DNA of 64,000 nt from Aulostomus chinensis. Lineage: Eukaryota > Chordata > Actinopteri > Syngnathiformes > Aulostomidae. Positions 24,251 to 35,610 of the stretch are shown piece after piece. The stretch covers positions 21,420,799-21,484,798 of the forward strand of contig JBBMOA010000015.1 of NCBI GenBank assembly GCA_037954235.1. The letters run 5' to 3'. A program made the translations under genes and the position numbers. A model generated the notes under the pieces. It searched no databases and was not told the origin of the DNA. It saw only the letters and a list, made by a program, of their open reading frames with translations. How positions within the stretch are numbered: position 1 is the stretch's first letter; each line of letters opens with the position of its first letter.

Positions 24251-27200
24251 TCAGCAAGAGAAGGCCAAAATGAACACTTCATGCATAACTCTTGTTTTTG
24301 ATGAAAACTCACAGAAATCAAACTGTAACTTCAAGTTTATGCATCTTTCTATGCTTTCAGGTTGAAACTTGACTGAAAACTCACTTTGAACAAAAGTTAT
24401 GGCTGTTTTGTTTCACAGGTCACAAATAGTGTTTTCTCAGCGAGAGAAGGCCAAAATGAACACTTCATGCAGAACTCCTGTATTTGAGGAAAACTCACTG
24501 AAATCCACCTGTAACTTCAAGTTTATGCATCTTTCTATGCTTTCAGGTTGAAACTTGACTGAAAACTCACTTTGATCAAAAGTTATGGCTGTTTTGTGTC
24601 ACAGGTCACAAATAGTGTTTTCTCAGCGAGAGAAGGCCAAAATGAACACTTCATGCATAACTCCTGTTTTTTGATGAAAACTCACAGAAATCAAGCTGTA
24701 ACTTCAAGTTTATGCATCTTTCTATGCTTTCAGGTTGAAACTTGACTGAAAACTCACTTTGAACAAAGGTTATGGCATTTTTGTGTCACAGGTCACAAAT
24801 AGTGTTTTCTCAGCGAGAGAAGGCCAAAATGAACACTTCATGCAGAACTACTGTATTTTGAAGAAAACTCACTGAAATCCACCTGTAACTTCAAGTTTAT
24901 GCATCTTTCTATGCTTTCAGGTTCAAACTTGACTAAAAAATCACTTTGAACAAAAGTTATGGCATTTTTGTGTCACAGGTCACAAATAGCGTTTTCTCAG
25001 CGAGAGAAGGCCAAAATGAACACTTCATGCAGAACTCCTGTATTTTGATGAAAACTCACTGAAATCCACCTGTAACTTCAAGTTTATGCATCTTTCTATG
25101 CTTTCAGGTTGAAACTTGACTGAAAACTCACTTTGAACAAAAATTATGGCGGTTTTGTGTCACAGGTCACAAAAAGTGTTTTCTCAGCGAGAGAAGGCCA
25201 AAATGAACACTTCATGCATAACTCCTGTTTTTTGATGAAAACTCACTGAAATCCAGCTGTAACTTGAAGTTCATGCATCTTTCTATGCTTTCAGGTTGAA
25301 ACTTGACTGAAAACTCACTTTGAACAAAAGTTATGGCATTTTTGTGTCACTGGTCACAAAAAGCGTTTTCTCAGCGAGAGAAGGCCAAAATGAACACTTC
25401 ATGCATAACTCCTGTATTTTGAGGAAAACTCACTGAAATCCACCTGTAACTTCAAGTTTATGCATCTTTCTATGCTTTCAGGTTGAAACTTGACTGAAAA
25501 CTCACTTTGAACAAAAGTTATGGCTGTTTTGTGTCACAGGTCACAAATAGTGTTTTCTCAGCGAGAGAAGGCCAAAATGAACACTTCATGCATAACTCAT
25601 GTTTTTTGATGAAAACTCACAGAAATCAAGCTGTAACTTCAAGTTTATGCATCTTTCTATGCTTTCAGGTTGAAACTTGACTGAAAACTCACTTTGAACA
25701 AAGGTTATGGCATTTTTGTGTCACAGGTCACAAATAGTGTTTTCTCAGCGAGAGAAGACCAAAATGAACACTTCATGCAGAACTCCTGTATTTTGATGAA
25801 AACTCACTGAAATCCACCTGTAACTTCAAGTTTATGCATCTTTCTATGCTTTCAGGTTGAAACTTGACTGAAAACTCACTTTGAACAAAAGTTATGGCAT
25901 TTTTGTGTCACAGGTCACAAATAGCGTTTTCTCAGCGAGAGAAGGCCAAAATGAACACTTCATGCAAAACTCCTGTATTTTGAGGAAAACTCACTGAAAT
26001 CCACCTGTAACTTCAAGTTTATGCATCTTTCTATGCTTTCAGGTTGAAACTTGACTGAAAACTCACTTTGAACAAAAGTTATGGCTGTTTTGTGTCACAG
26101 GTCACAAATAGTGTTTTCTCAGCGAGAGAAGGCCAAAATGAACACTTCATGCATAACTCCTGTTTTTTGATGAAAACTCACTGAAATCAAGCTGTAACTT
26201 CAAGTTTATGCATCTTTCTATGCTTTCAGGTTGAAACTTGACTGAAAACTCACTTTGAACAAAAGTTATGGCATTTTTGTGTCACAGGTCACAAATAGCG
26301 TTTTCTCAGCGAGAGAAGGCCAAAACGAACACTTCATGCAGAACTCCTGTATTTTGATGAAAACTCACTGAAATCCACCTGTAACTTAAAGTTTATGCAT
26401 CTTTCTATGCTTTCAGGTTGAAACATGACTGAAAACTCACTTTGAACAAAAGTTATGGCTGTTTTGTGTCACAGGTCACAAATAGTGTTTTCTCAGCAAG
26501 AGAAGGCCAAAATGAACACTTCATGCATAACTCTTGTTTTTTGATGAAAACTCACAGAAATCAAACTGTAACTTCAAGTTTATGCATCTTTCTATGCTTT
26601 CAGGTTGAAACTTGACTGAAAACTCACTTTGAACAAAAGTTATGGCTGTTTTGTTTCACAGGTCACAAATAGTGTTTTCTCAGCGAGAGAAGGCCAAAAT
26701 GAACACTTCATGCAGAACTCCTGTATTTTGAGGAAAACTCACTGAAATCCACCTGTAACTTCAAGTTTATGCATCTTTCTATGCTTTCAGGTTGAAACTT
26801 GACTGAAAACTCACTTTGATCAAAAGTTATGGCTGTTTTGTGTCACAGGTCACAAATAGTGTTTTCTCAGCGAGAGAAGGCCAAAATGAACACTTCATGC
26901 ATAACTCCTGTTTTTTGATGAAAACTCACAGAAATCAAGCTGTAACTTCAAGTTTATGCATCTTTCTATGCTTTCAGGTTGAAACTTGACTGAAAACTCA
27001 CTTTGAACAAAGGTTATGGCATTTTTGTGTCACAGGTCACAAATAGTGTTTTCTCAGCGAGAGAAGGCCAAAATGAACACTTCATGCAGAACTACTGTAT
27101 TTTGAAGAAAACTCACTGAAATCCACCTGTAACTTCAAGTTTATGCATCTTTCTATGCTTTCAGGTTCAAACTTGACTAAAAAATCACTTTGAACAAAAG

Positions 27201-28390
27201 TTATGGCATTTTTGTGTCACAGGTCACAAATAGCGTTTTCTCAGCGAGAGAAGGCCAAAATGAACACTTCATGCAGAACTCCTGTATTTTGATGAAAACT
27301 CACTGAAATCCACCTGTAACTTCAAGTTTATGCATCTTTCTATGCTTTCAGGTTGAAACTTGACTGAAAACTCACTTTGAACAAAAATTATGGCGGTTTT
27401 GTGTCACAGGTCACAAAAAGTGTTTTCTCAGCGAGAGAAGGCCAAAATGAACACTTCATGCATAACTCCTGTTTTTTGATGAAAACTCACTGAAATCCAG
27501 CTGTAACTTGAAGTTCATGCATCTTTCTATGCTTTCAGGTTGAAACTTGACTGAAAACTCACTTTGAACAAAAGTTATGGCATTTTTGTGTCACAGGTCA
27601 CAAAAAGCGTTTTCTCAGCGAGAGAAGGCCAAAATGAACACTTCATGCATAACTCCTGTATTTTGAGGAAAACTCACTGAAATCCACCTGTAACTTCAAG
27701 TTTATGCATCTTTCTATGCTTTCAGGTTGAAACTTGACTGAAAACTCACTTTGAACAAAAGTTATGGCTGTTTTGTGTCACAGGTCACAAATAGTGTTTT
27801 CTCAGCGAGAGAAGGCCAAAATGAACACTTCATGCATAACTCATGTTTTTTGATGAAAACTCACAGAAATCAAGCTGTAACTTCAAGTTTATGCATCTTT
27901 CTATGCTTTCAGGTTGAAACTTGACTGAAAACTCACTTTGAACAAAGGTTATGGCATTTTTGTGTCACAGGTCACAAATAGTGTTTTCTCAGCGAGAGAA
28001 GACCAAAATGAACACTTCATGCAGAACTCCTGTATTTTGATGAAAACTCACTGAAATCCACCTGTAACTTCAAGTTTATGCATCTTTCTATGCTTTCAGG
28101 TTGAAACTTGACTGAAAACTCACTTTGAACAAAAGTTATGGCATTTTTGTGTCACAGGTCACAAATAGCGTTTTCTCAGCGAGAGAAGGCCAAAATGAAC
28201 ACTTCATGCAAAACTCCTGTATTTTGAGGAAAACTCACTGAAATCCACCTGTAACTTCAAGTTTATGCATCTTTCTATGCTTTCAGGTTGAAACTTGACT
28301 GAAAACTCACTTTGAACAAAAGTTATGGCTGTTTTGTGTCACAGGTCACAAATAGTGTTTTCTCAGCGAGAGAAGGCCAAAATGAACACT
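24251..28390 (+). repeat. 12-mer HOR (2,244 bp), full copy plus long partial copy
   Basis: Five barcodes are offset by exactly 2,244 bp = 12 x 187: TTTGATCAAA (24,571/26,815), GGCGGTTTTG (near 25,150/27,394), CATAACTCATG (25,591/27,835), GAAGACCAAAATG (near 25,756/28,000) and CATGCAAAAC (25,961/28,205). The first copy runs to about 26,492. The second is recognisable to about 28,390, where it passes into a dimer. The first copy has two extra 1-bp deletions (TGTTTTTGATG and GTATTTGAGG). Confidence 0.88.
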
Positions 28391-29140
28391 TCATGCATAA
28401 CTCCTGTTTTTTGATGAAAACTCACTGAAATCCAGCTGTAACTTGAAGTTCATGCATCTTTCTATGCTTTCAGGTTGAAACTTGACTGAAAACTCACTTT
28501 GAACAAAAGTTATGGCATTTTTGTGTCACAGGTCACAAATAGCGTTTTCTCAGCGAGAGAAGGCCAAAATGAACACTTCATGCATAACTCCTGTTTTTTG
28601 ATGAAAACTCACTGAAATCAAGCTGTAACTTCAAGTTTATGCATCTTTCTATGCTTTCAGGTTGAAACTTGACTGAAAACTCACTTTGAACAAAAGTTAT
28701 GGCTGTTTTGTGTCACAGGTCACAAATAGTGTTTTCTCAGCGAGAGAAGGCCAAAATGAACACTTCATGCATAACTCCTGTTTTTTGATGAAAACTCACT
28801 GAAATCCAGCTGTAACTTGAAGTTCATGCATCTTTCTATGCTTTCAGGTTGAAACTTGACTGAAAACTCACTTTGAACAAAAGTTATGGCATTTTTGTGT
28901 CACAGGTCACAAATAGCGTTTTCTCAGCGAGAGAAGGCCAAAATGAACACTTCATGCATAACTCCTGTTTTTTGATGAAAACTCACTGAAATCAAGCTGT
29001 AACTTCAAGTTTATGCATCTTTCTATGCTTTCAGGTTGAAACTTGACTGAAAACTCACTTTGAACAAAAGTTATGGCTGTTTTGTGTCACAGGTCACAAA
29101 TAGTGTTTTCTCAGCGAGAGAAGGCCAAAATGAACACTTC
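28391..29140 (+). repeat. Dimer HOR (374 bp), two copies
   Basis: The pair (TCCAGCTG with GAAGTTCATG, AT and C at 116) plus (CAAGCTG with TG and T at 116) occurs twice, with TCCAGCTG at 28,431 and 28,805, exactly 374 bp apart. I saw no difference between the copies by eye, which suggests a recent duplication. Confidence 0.8.
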
Positions 29141-31350
29141 ATGCATAACTCCTGTTTTTTGATGAAAACTCAAAGAAATCAAGCTGTAACTTCAAGTTTA
29201 TGCATCTTTCTATGCTTTCAGGTTGAAACTTGACTGAAAACTCACTTTGAACAAAGGTTATGGCATTTTTGTGTCACAGGTCACAAATAGTGTTTTCTCA
29301 GCGAGAGAAGGCCAAAATGAACACTTCATGCAGAACTCCTGTATTTTGATGAAAACTCACTGAAATCCACCTGTAACTTCAAGTTTATGCATCTTTCTAT
29401 GCTTTCAGGTTGAAACTTGACTGAAAACTCACTTTGAACAAAAGTTATGGCTGTTTTGTGTCACAGGTCAAAAATAGCGTTTTCTCAGCGAGAGAAGGCC
29501 AAAATGAACACTTCATGCAAAACTCCTGTATTTTGAGGAAAACTCACTGAAATCCACCTGTAACTTCAAGTTTATGCATCTTTCTATGCTTCCAGGTTGA
29601 AACTTGACTGAAAACTCACTTTGAACAAAAGTTATGGCTGTTTTGTGTCACAGGTCACAAATAGTGTTTTCTCAGCGAGAGAAGGCAAAAATGAACACTT
29701 CATGCATAACTCCTGTTTTTTGATGAAAACTCACTGAAATCCACCTGTAACTTCAAGTTTATGCATCTTTCTATGCTTTCAGGTTGAAACTTGACAGAAA
29801 ACTCACTTTGAACAAAAGTTATGGCATTTTTGTGTCACAGGTCACAAATAGTGTTTTCTCAGCGAGAGAAGGCCAAAATGAACACTTCATGCAGAACTCT
29901 TGTATTTTGAGGAAAACTCACTGAAATCCACCTGTAACTTCAAGTTTATGCATCTTTCTATGCTTTCAGGTTGAAACTTGACTGAAAACTCACTTTGAAC
30001 AAAAGTTATGGCTGTTTTGTGTCACAGGTTACAAATAGTGTTTTCTCAGCGAGAGAAGGCCAAAATGAACACTTCATGGAGAACTCCTGTATTTTGAGGA
30101 AAACTCACTGAAATCCACCTGTAACTTCAAGTTTATGCATCTTTCTATGCTTTCAGGTTGAAACTTGACTGAAAACTCACTTTAAAAAAAGTTATGGCAT
30201 TTTTGTGTCACAGGTCACAAATAGTGTTTTCTCAGCGAGAGAAGGCCAAAATGAACACTTCATGCAGAACTCCTGTATTTTGATGAAAACTCACTGAAAT
30301 CCACCAGTAACTTCAAGTTTATGTATCTTTCTATGCTTTCAGGTTGAAACTTGACTTAAAACTCACTTTGAACAAAAGTTATGGCTGTTTTGTGTCACAG
30401 GTCACAAATAGTATTTTCTCAGCGAGAGAAGGCCAAAATGAACACTTCATGCATAACTCCTGTTTTTTGATGAAAACTCACTGAAATCAAGCTGTAACTT
30501 CAAGTTATGCATCTTTCTATGCTTTCAGGTTGAAACTTGACTGAAAACTCACTTTGAACAAAAGTTATGGCTGTTTTGTGTCACAGGTCACAAATAGTGT
30601 TTTCTCAGCGAGAGAAAGCCAAAATGAACACTTCATGCATAACTCCTGATTTTTGATGAAAACTCACTGAAATCAAGCTGTAACTTCAAGTTTATGCATC
30701 TTTCTATGCTTTCAGGTTGAAACTTGACTGAAAACTCACTTTGAACAAAAGTTATGGAATTTTTGTGTCACAGGTCACAAATAGCGTTTTCTCAGCGAGA
30801 GAAGGCCAAAATGAACACTTAATGCAGAACTCCTGTATTTTGATGAAAACTCACTGAAATCCACCTGTAACTTCAAGTTTATGCATCTTTCTATGCTTTC
30901 AGGTTGAAACTTGACTGAAAACTCACTTTGAACAAAAGTTATGGCTGTTTTGTGTCACAGGTCACAAATAGTGTTTTCTCAGCGAGAGAAGGCCAAAATG
31001 AACACTTCATGCATAACTCCTGTTTTTTGATGAAAACTCACTGAAATCAAGCTGTAACTTCAAGTTTATGCATCTTTCTATGCTTTCAGGTTGAAACTTG
31101 ACTGAAAACTCACTTTGAACAAAAGTTATGGCATTTTTTTGTCACAGGTCACAAATAGCTTTTTCTCAGCGAGAGAAGGCCAAAATGAACACTTCATGCA
31201 GAACTCCTGTATTTTGAGGAAAACTCACTGAAATCCAGCTGTAACTTCAAGTTTATGCATCTTTCTATGCTTTCAGGTTGAAACTTGACTGAAAACTCAC
31301 TTTGAACAAAAGTTATGGCTGTTTTGTGTCACAGGTCACAAATAGTGTTT
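29141..31350 (+). repeat. Mixed satellite before the 8-mer block
   Basis: About twelve monomers that contain barcodes of the next block: CAGGTTAC (30,025), CATGGAGAAC (30,075) and CCACCAGTAAC (near 30,301). It is an additional, more diverged relative of the 8-mer unit, offset by 13 monomers minus 3 bp. Private variants include AACTCAAAGAAATC near 29,170 and TTGACAGAAAAC near 29,790. No gene is seen. Confidence 0.75.
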
Positions 31351-34340
31351 TCTCAGTGAGAGAAGGCCAAAATGAACACTTCATGCAGAACTCCTGTTTT
31401 TTGATGAAAACTCACTGAAGTCAAGCTGTAACTTCAAGTTTACTCATCTGTCTATGCTTTCAGGTTGAAACTTGACTGAAAACTCACTTTGAACAAAAGT
31501 TATGGCATTTTTGTGTCACAGTCACAAATAGCGTTTTCTCAGCGAGAGAAGGCCAAAATGAACACTTCATGCAGAACTCCTCTTTTTTGATGAAAACTCA
31601 CAGAAATCAAGCTGTAACTTCAAGTTTATGCATCTTTCTATGCTTTCAGGTTGAAACTTGACTGAAAACTCACTTTGAACAAAGGTTATGGCATTTTTGT
31701 GTCACAGGTCACAAATAGTGTTTTCTCAGCGAGAGAAGGCCAAAATGAACACTTCATGCAGAACTCCTGTATTTTGATGAAAACTCACTGAAATCCACCT
31801 GTAACTTCAAGTTTATGCATCTTTCTATGCTTTCAGGTTGAAACTTGACTGAAAACTCACTTTGAACAAAAGTTATGGCTGTTTTGTGTCACAGGTCACA
31901 AATAGCGTTTTCTCAGCGAGAGAAGGCCAAAATGAACACTTCATGCAAAACTCCTGTATTTTGAGGAAAACTCACTGAAATCCACCTGTAACTTCAAGTT
32001 TATTCATCTTTCTATGCTTTCAGGTTGAAACTTGACTGAAAACTCACTTTGAACAAAAGTTATGGCTGTTTTGTGTCACAGGTCACAAATAGTGTTTTCT
32101 CAGCGAGAGAAGGCAAAAATGAACACTTCATGCATAACTCCTGTTTTTTGATGAAAACTCACTGAAATCCACCTGTAACTTCAAGTTTATGCATCTTTCT
32201 ATGCTTTCAGGTTGAAACTTGACTGAAAACTCACTTTGAACAAAAGTTATGGCATTTTTGTGTCACAGGTCACAAATAGTGTTTTCTCAGCGAGAGAAGG
32301 CCAAAATGAACACTTCATGCAGAACTCCTGTATTTTGAGGAAAACTCACTGAAATCCACCTGTAACTTCAAGTTTATGCATCTTTCTATGCTTTCAGGTT
32401 GAAACTTGACTGAAAACTCACTTTGAACAAAAGTTATGGCTGTTTTGTGTCACAGGTTACAAATAGTGTTTTCTCAGCGAGAGAAGGCCAAAATGAACAC
32501 TTCATGGAGAACTCCTGTATTTTGAGGAAAACTCACTGAAATCCACCTGTAACTTCAAGTTTATGCATCTTTCTATGCTTTCAGGTTGAAACTTGACTGA
32601 AAACTCACTTTTAAAAAAAGTTATGGCATTTTTGTGTCACAGGTCACAAATAGCGTTTTCTCAGCGAGAGAAGGCCAAAATGAACACTTCATGCAGAACT
32701 CCTGTATTTTGATGAAAACTCACTGAAATCCACCAGTAACTTCAAGTTTATGTATCTTTCTATGCTTTCAGGTTGAAACTTGACTTAAAACTCACTTTGA
32801 ACAAAAGTTATGGCTGTTTTGTGTCACAGGTCACAAATAGTGTTTTCTCAGTGAGAGAAGGCCAAAATGAACACTTCATGCAGAACTCCTGTTTTTTGAT
32901 GAAAACTCACTGAAGTCAAGCTGTAACTTCAAGTTTACTCATCTGTCTATGCTTTCAGGTTGAAACTTGACTGAAAACTCACTTTGAACAAAAGTTATGG
33001 CATTTTTGTGTCACAGTCACAAATAGCGTTTTCTCAGCGAGAGAAGGCCAAAATGAACACTTCATGCAGAACTCCTCTTTTTTGATGAAAACTCACAGAA
33101 ATCAAGCTGTAACTTCAAGTTTATGCATCTTTCTATGCTTTCAGGTTGAAACTTGACTGAAAACTCACTTTGAACAAAGGTTATGGCATTTTTGTGTCAC
33201 AGGTCACAAATAGTGTTTTCTCAGCGAGAGAAGGCCAAAATGAACACTTCATGCAGAACTCCTGTATTTTGATGAAAACTCACTGAAATCCACCTGTAAC
33301 TTCAAGTTTATGCATCTTTCTATGCTTTCAGGTTGAAACTTGACTGAAAACTCACTTTGAACAAAAGTTATGGCTGTTTTGTGTCACAGGTCACAAATAG
33401 CGTTTTCTCAGCGAGAGAAGGCCAAAATGAACACTTCATGCAAAACTCCTGTATTTGAGGAAAACTCACTGAAATCCACCTGTAACTTCAAGTTTATTCA
33501 TCTTTCTATGCTTTCAGGTTGAAACTTGACTGAAAACTCACTTTGAACAAAAGTTATGGCTGTTTTGTGTCACAGGTCACAAATAGTGTTTTCTCAGCGA
33601 GAGAAGGCAAAAATGAACACTTCATGCATAACTCCTGTTTTTTGATGAAAACTCACTGAAATCCACCTGTAACTTCAAGTTTATGCATCTTTCTATGCTT
33701 TCAGGTTGAAACTTGACTGAAAACTCACTTTGAACAAAAGTTATGGCATTTTTGTGTCACAGGTCACAAATAGTGTTTTCTCAGCGAGAGAAGGCCAAAA
33801 TGAACACTTCATGCAGAACTCCTGTATTTTGAGGAAAACTCACTGAAATCCACCTGTAACTTCAAGTTTATGCATCTTTCTATGCTTTCAGGTTGAAACT
33901 TGACTGAAAACTCACTTTGAACAAAAGTTATGGCTGTTTTGTGTCACAGGTTACAAATAGTGTTTTCTCAGCGAGAGAAGGCCAAAATGAACACTTCATG
34001 GAGAACTCCTGTATTTTGAGGAAAACTCACTGAAATCCACCTGTAACTTCAAGTTTATGCATCTTTCTATGCTTTCAGGTTGAAACTTGACTGAAAACTC
34101 ACTTTTAAAAAAAGTTATGGCATTTTTGTGTCACAGGTCACAAATAGCGTTTTCTCAGCGAGAGAAGGCCAAAATGAACACTTCATGCAGAACTCCTGTA
34201 TTTTGATGAAAACTCACTGAAATCCACCAGTAACTTCAAGTTTATGTATCTTTCTATGCTTTCAGGTTGAAACTTGACTTAAAACTCACTTTGAACAAAA
34301 GTTATGGCTGTTTTGTGTCACAGGTCACAAATAGTGTTTT
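31351..34340 (+). repeat. 8-mer HOR (about 1,495 bp), tandem pair
   Basis: TCTCAGTGAGAG (31,351/32,846), TACTCATCTG (31,441/32,936), GTCACAGTCAC with one base lost (near 31,515/33,010), CATGGAGAAC (32,503/33,997), CAGGTTAC (32,453/33,947) and CCACCAGTAAC (near 32,729/34,223) all recur 1,494-1,496 bp apart. The 1-2 bp differences are explained by the single-base deletions carried inside the unit. The copies are nearly identical. Confidence 0.87.
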
Positions 34341-34490
34341 CTCAGCGAGAGAAGGCCAAAATGAACACTTCATGCATAACTCCTGTTTTTTGATGAAAAC
34401 TCACTGAAATCAAGCTGTAACTTCAAGTTTATGCATCTTTCTATGCTTTCAGGTTGAAACTTGACTGAAAACTCACTTTGAACAAAAGTT
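34341..34490 (+). repeat. Short junction between 8-mer and 3-mer blocks
   Basis: Less than one monomer of ordinary consensus (CATAAC, CAAGCTG) joins the two blocks in register. No filler or target-site sequence is present, so the junction was made by homologous exchange or conversion rather than insertion. Confidence 0.6.
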
Positions 34491-35610
34491 ATGGCATTTT
34501 TTTGTCACAGGTCACAAATAGCGTTTTCTCAGCGAGAGAAGGCCAAAATGAACACTTCATGCAGAACTCCTGTATTTTGAGGAAAACTCACTAAAATCCA
34601 CCTGTAACTTCAAGTTTATGCATCTTTCTACGCTTTCAGGTTGAAACTTGACTGAAAACTCACTTTGAACAACAGTTATGGCTGTTTTGTGTCACAGGTC
34701 ACAAATAGTGTTTTCTCAGCGAGAGAAGGCAAAAATGAACACTTCATGCAGAACTCCTGTTTTTTGATGAAAACTCACTGAAATCAAGCTGTAACTTCAA
34801 GTTTATGCATCTTTCTATGCTTTCAGGTTGAAACTTGACTGAAAACTCACTTTGAACAAAAGTTATGGCATTTTTGTGTCAAAGGTCACAAATAGCGTTT
34901 TCTCAGCGAGAGAAGGCAAAATGAACACTTCATGCAGAACTCCTGTATTTTGATGAAAACTCACTGAAATCCACCTGTAACTTCAAGTTTATGCATCTTT
35001 CTATGCTTTCTGGTTGAAACTTGACTGAAAACTCACTTTGAACAAAAGTTATGGCATTTTTTTGTCACAGGTCACAAATAGCGTTTTCTCAGCGAGAGAA
35101 GGCCAAAATGAACACTTCATGCAGAACTCCTGTATTTTGAGGAAAACTCACTAAAATCCACCTGTAACTTCAAGTTTATGCATCTTTCTACGCTTTCAGG
35201 TTGAAACTTGACTGAAAACTCACTTTGAACAACAGTTATGGCTGTTTTGTGTCACAGGTCACAAATAGTGTTTTCTCAGCGAGAGAAGGCAAAAATGAAC
35301 ACTTCATGCAGAACTCCTGTTTTTTGATGAAAACTCACTGAAATCAAGCTGTAACTTCAAGTTTATGCATCTTTCTATGCTTTCAGGTTGAAACTTGACT
35401 GAAAACTCACTTTGAACAAAAGTTATGGCATTTTTGTGTCAAAGGTCACAAATAGCGTTTTCTCAGCGAGAGAAGGCCAAAATGAACACTTCATGCAGAA
35501 CTCCTGTATTTTGATGAAAACTCACTGAAATCCACCTGTAACTTCAAGTTTATGCATCTTTCTATGCTTTCTGGTTGAAACTTGACTGAAAACTCACTTT
35601 GAACAAAAGT
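34490..35610 (+). repeat. 3-mer HOR (560-561 bp), tandem pair
   Basis: The series GCATTTTTTTGTC, CACTAAAATCC, CTACGCTTTC, GAACAACAG, GTGTCAAAGG and TTCTGGTTG occurs twice in the same order. CGCTTTCAGG is at 34,631 and 35,191, 560 bp apart. The missing base is a 1-bp deletion (GGCAAAATG) at about 34,916 in the first copy. The shared private variants make this a recent duplication. Confidence 0.87.
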
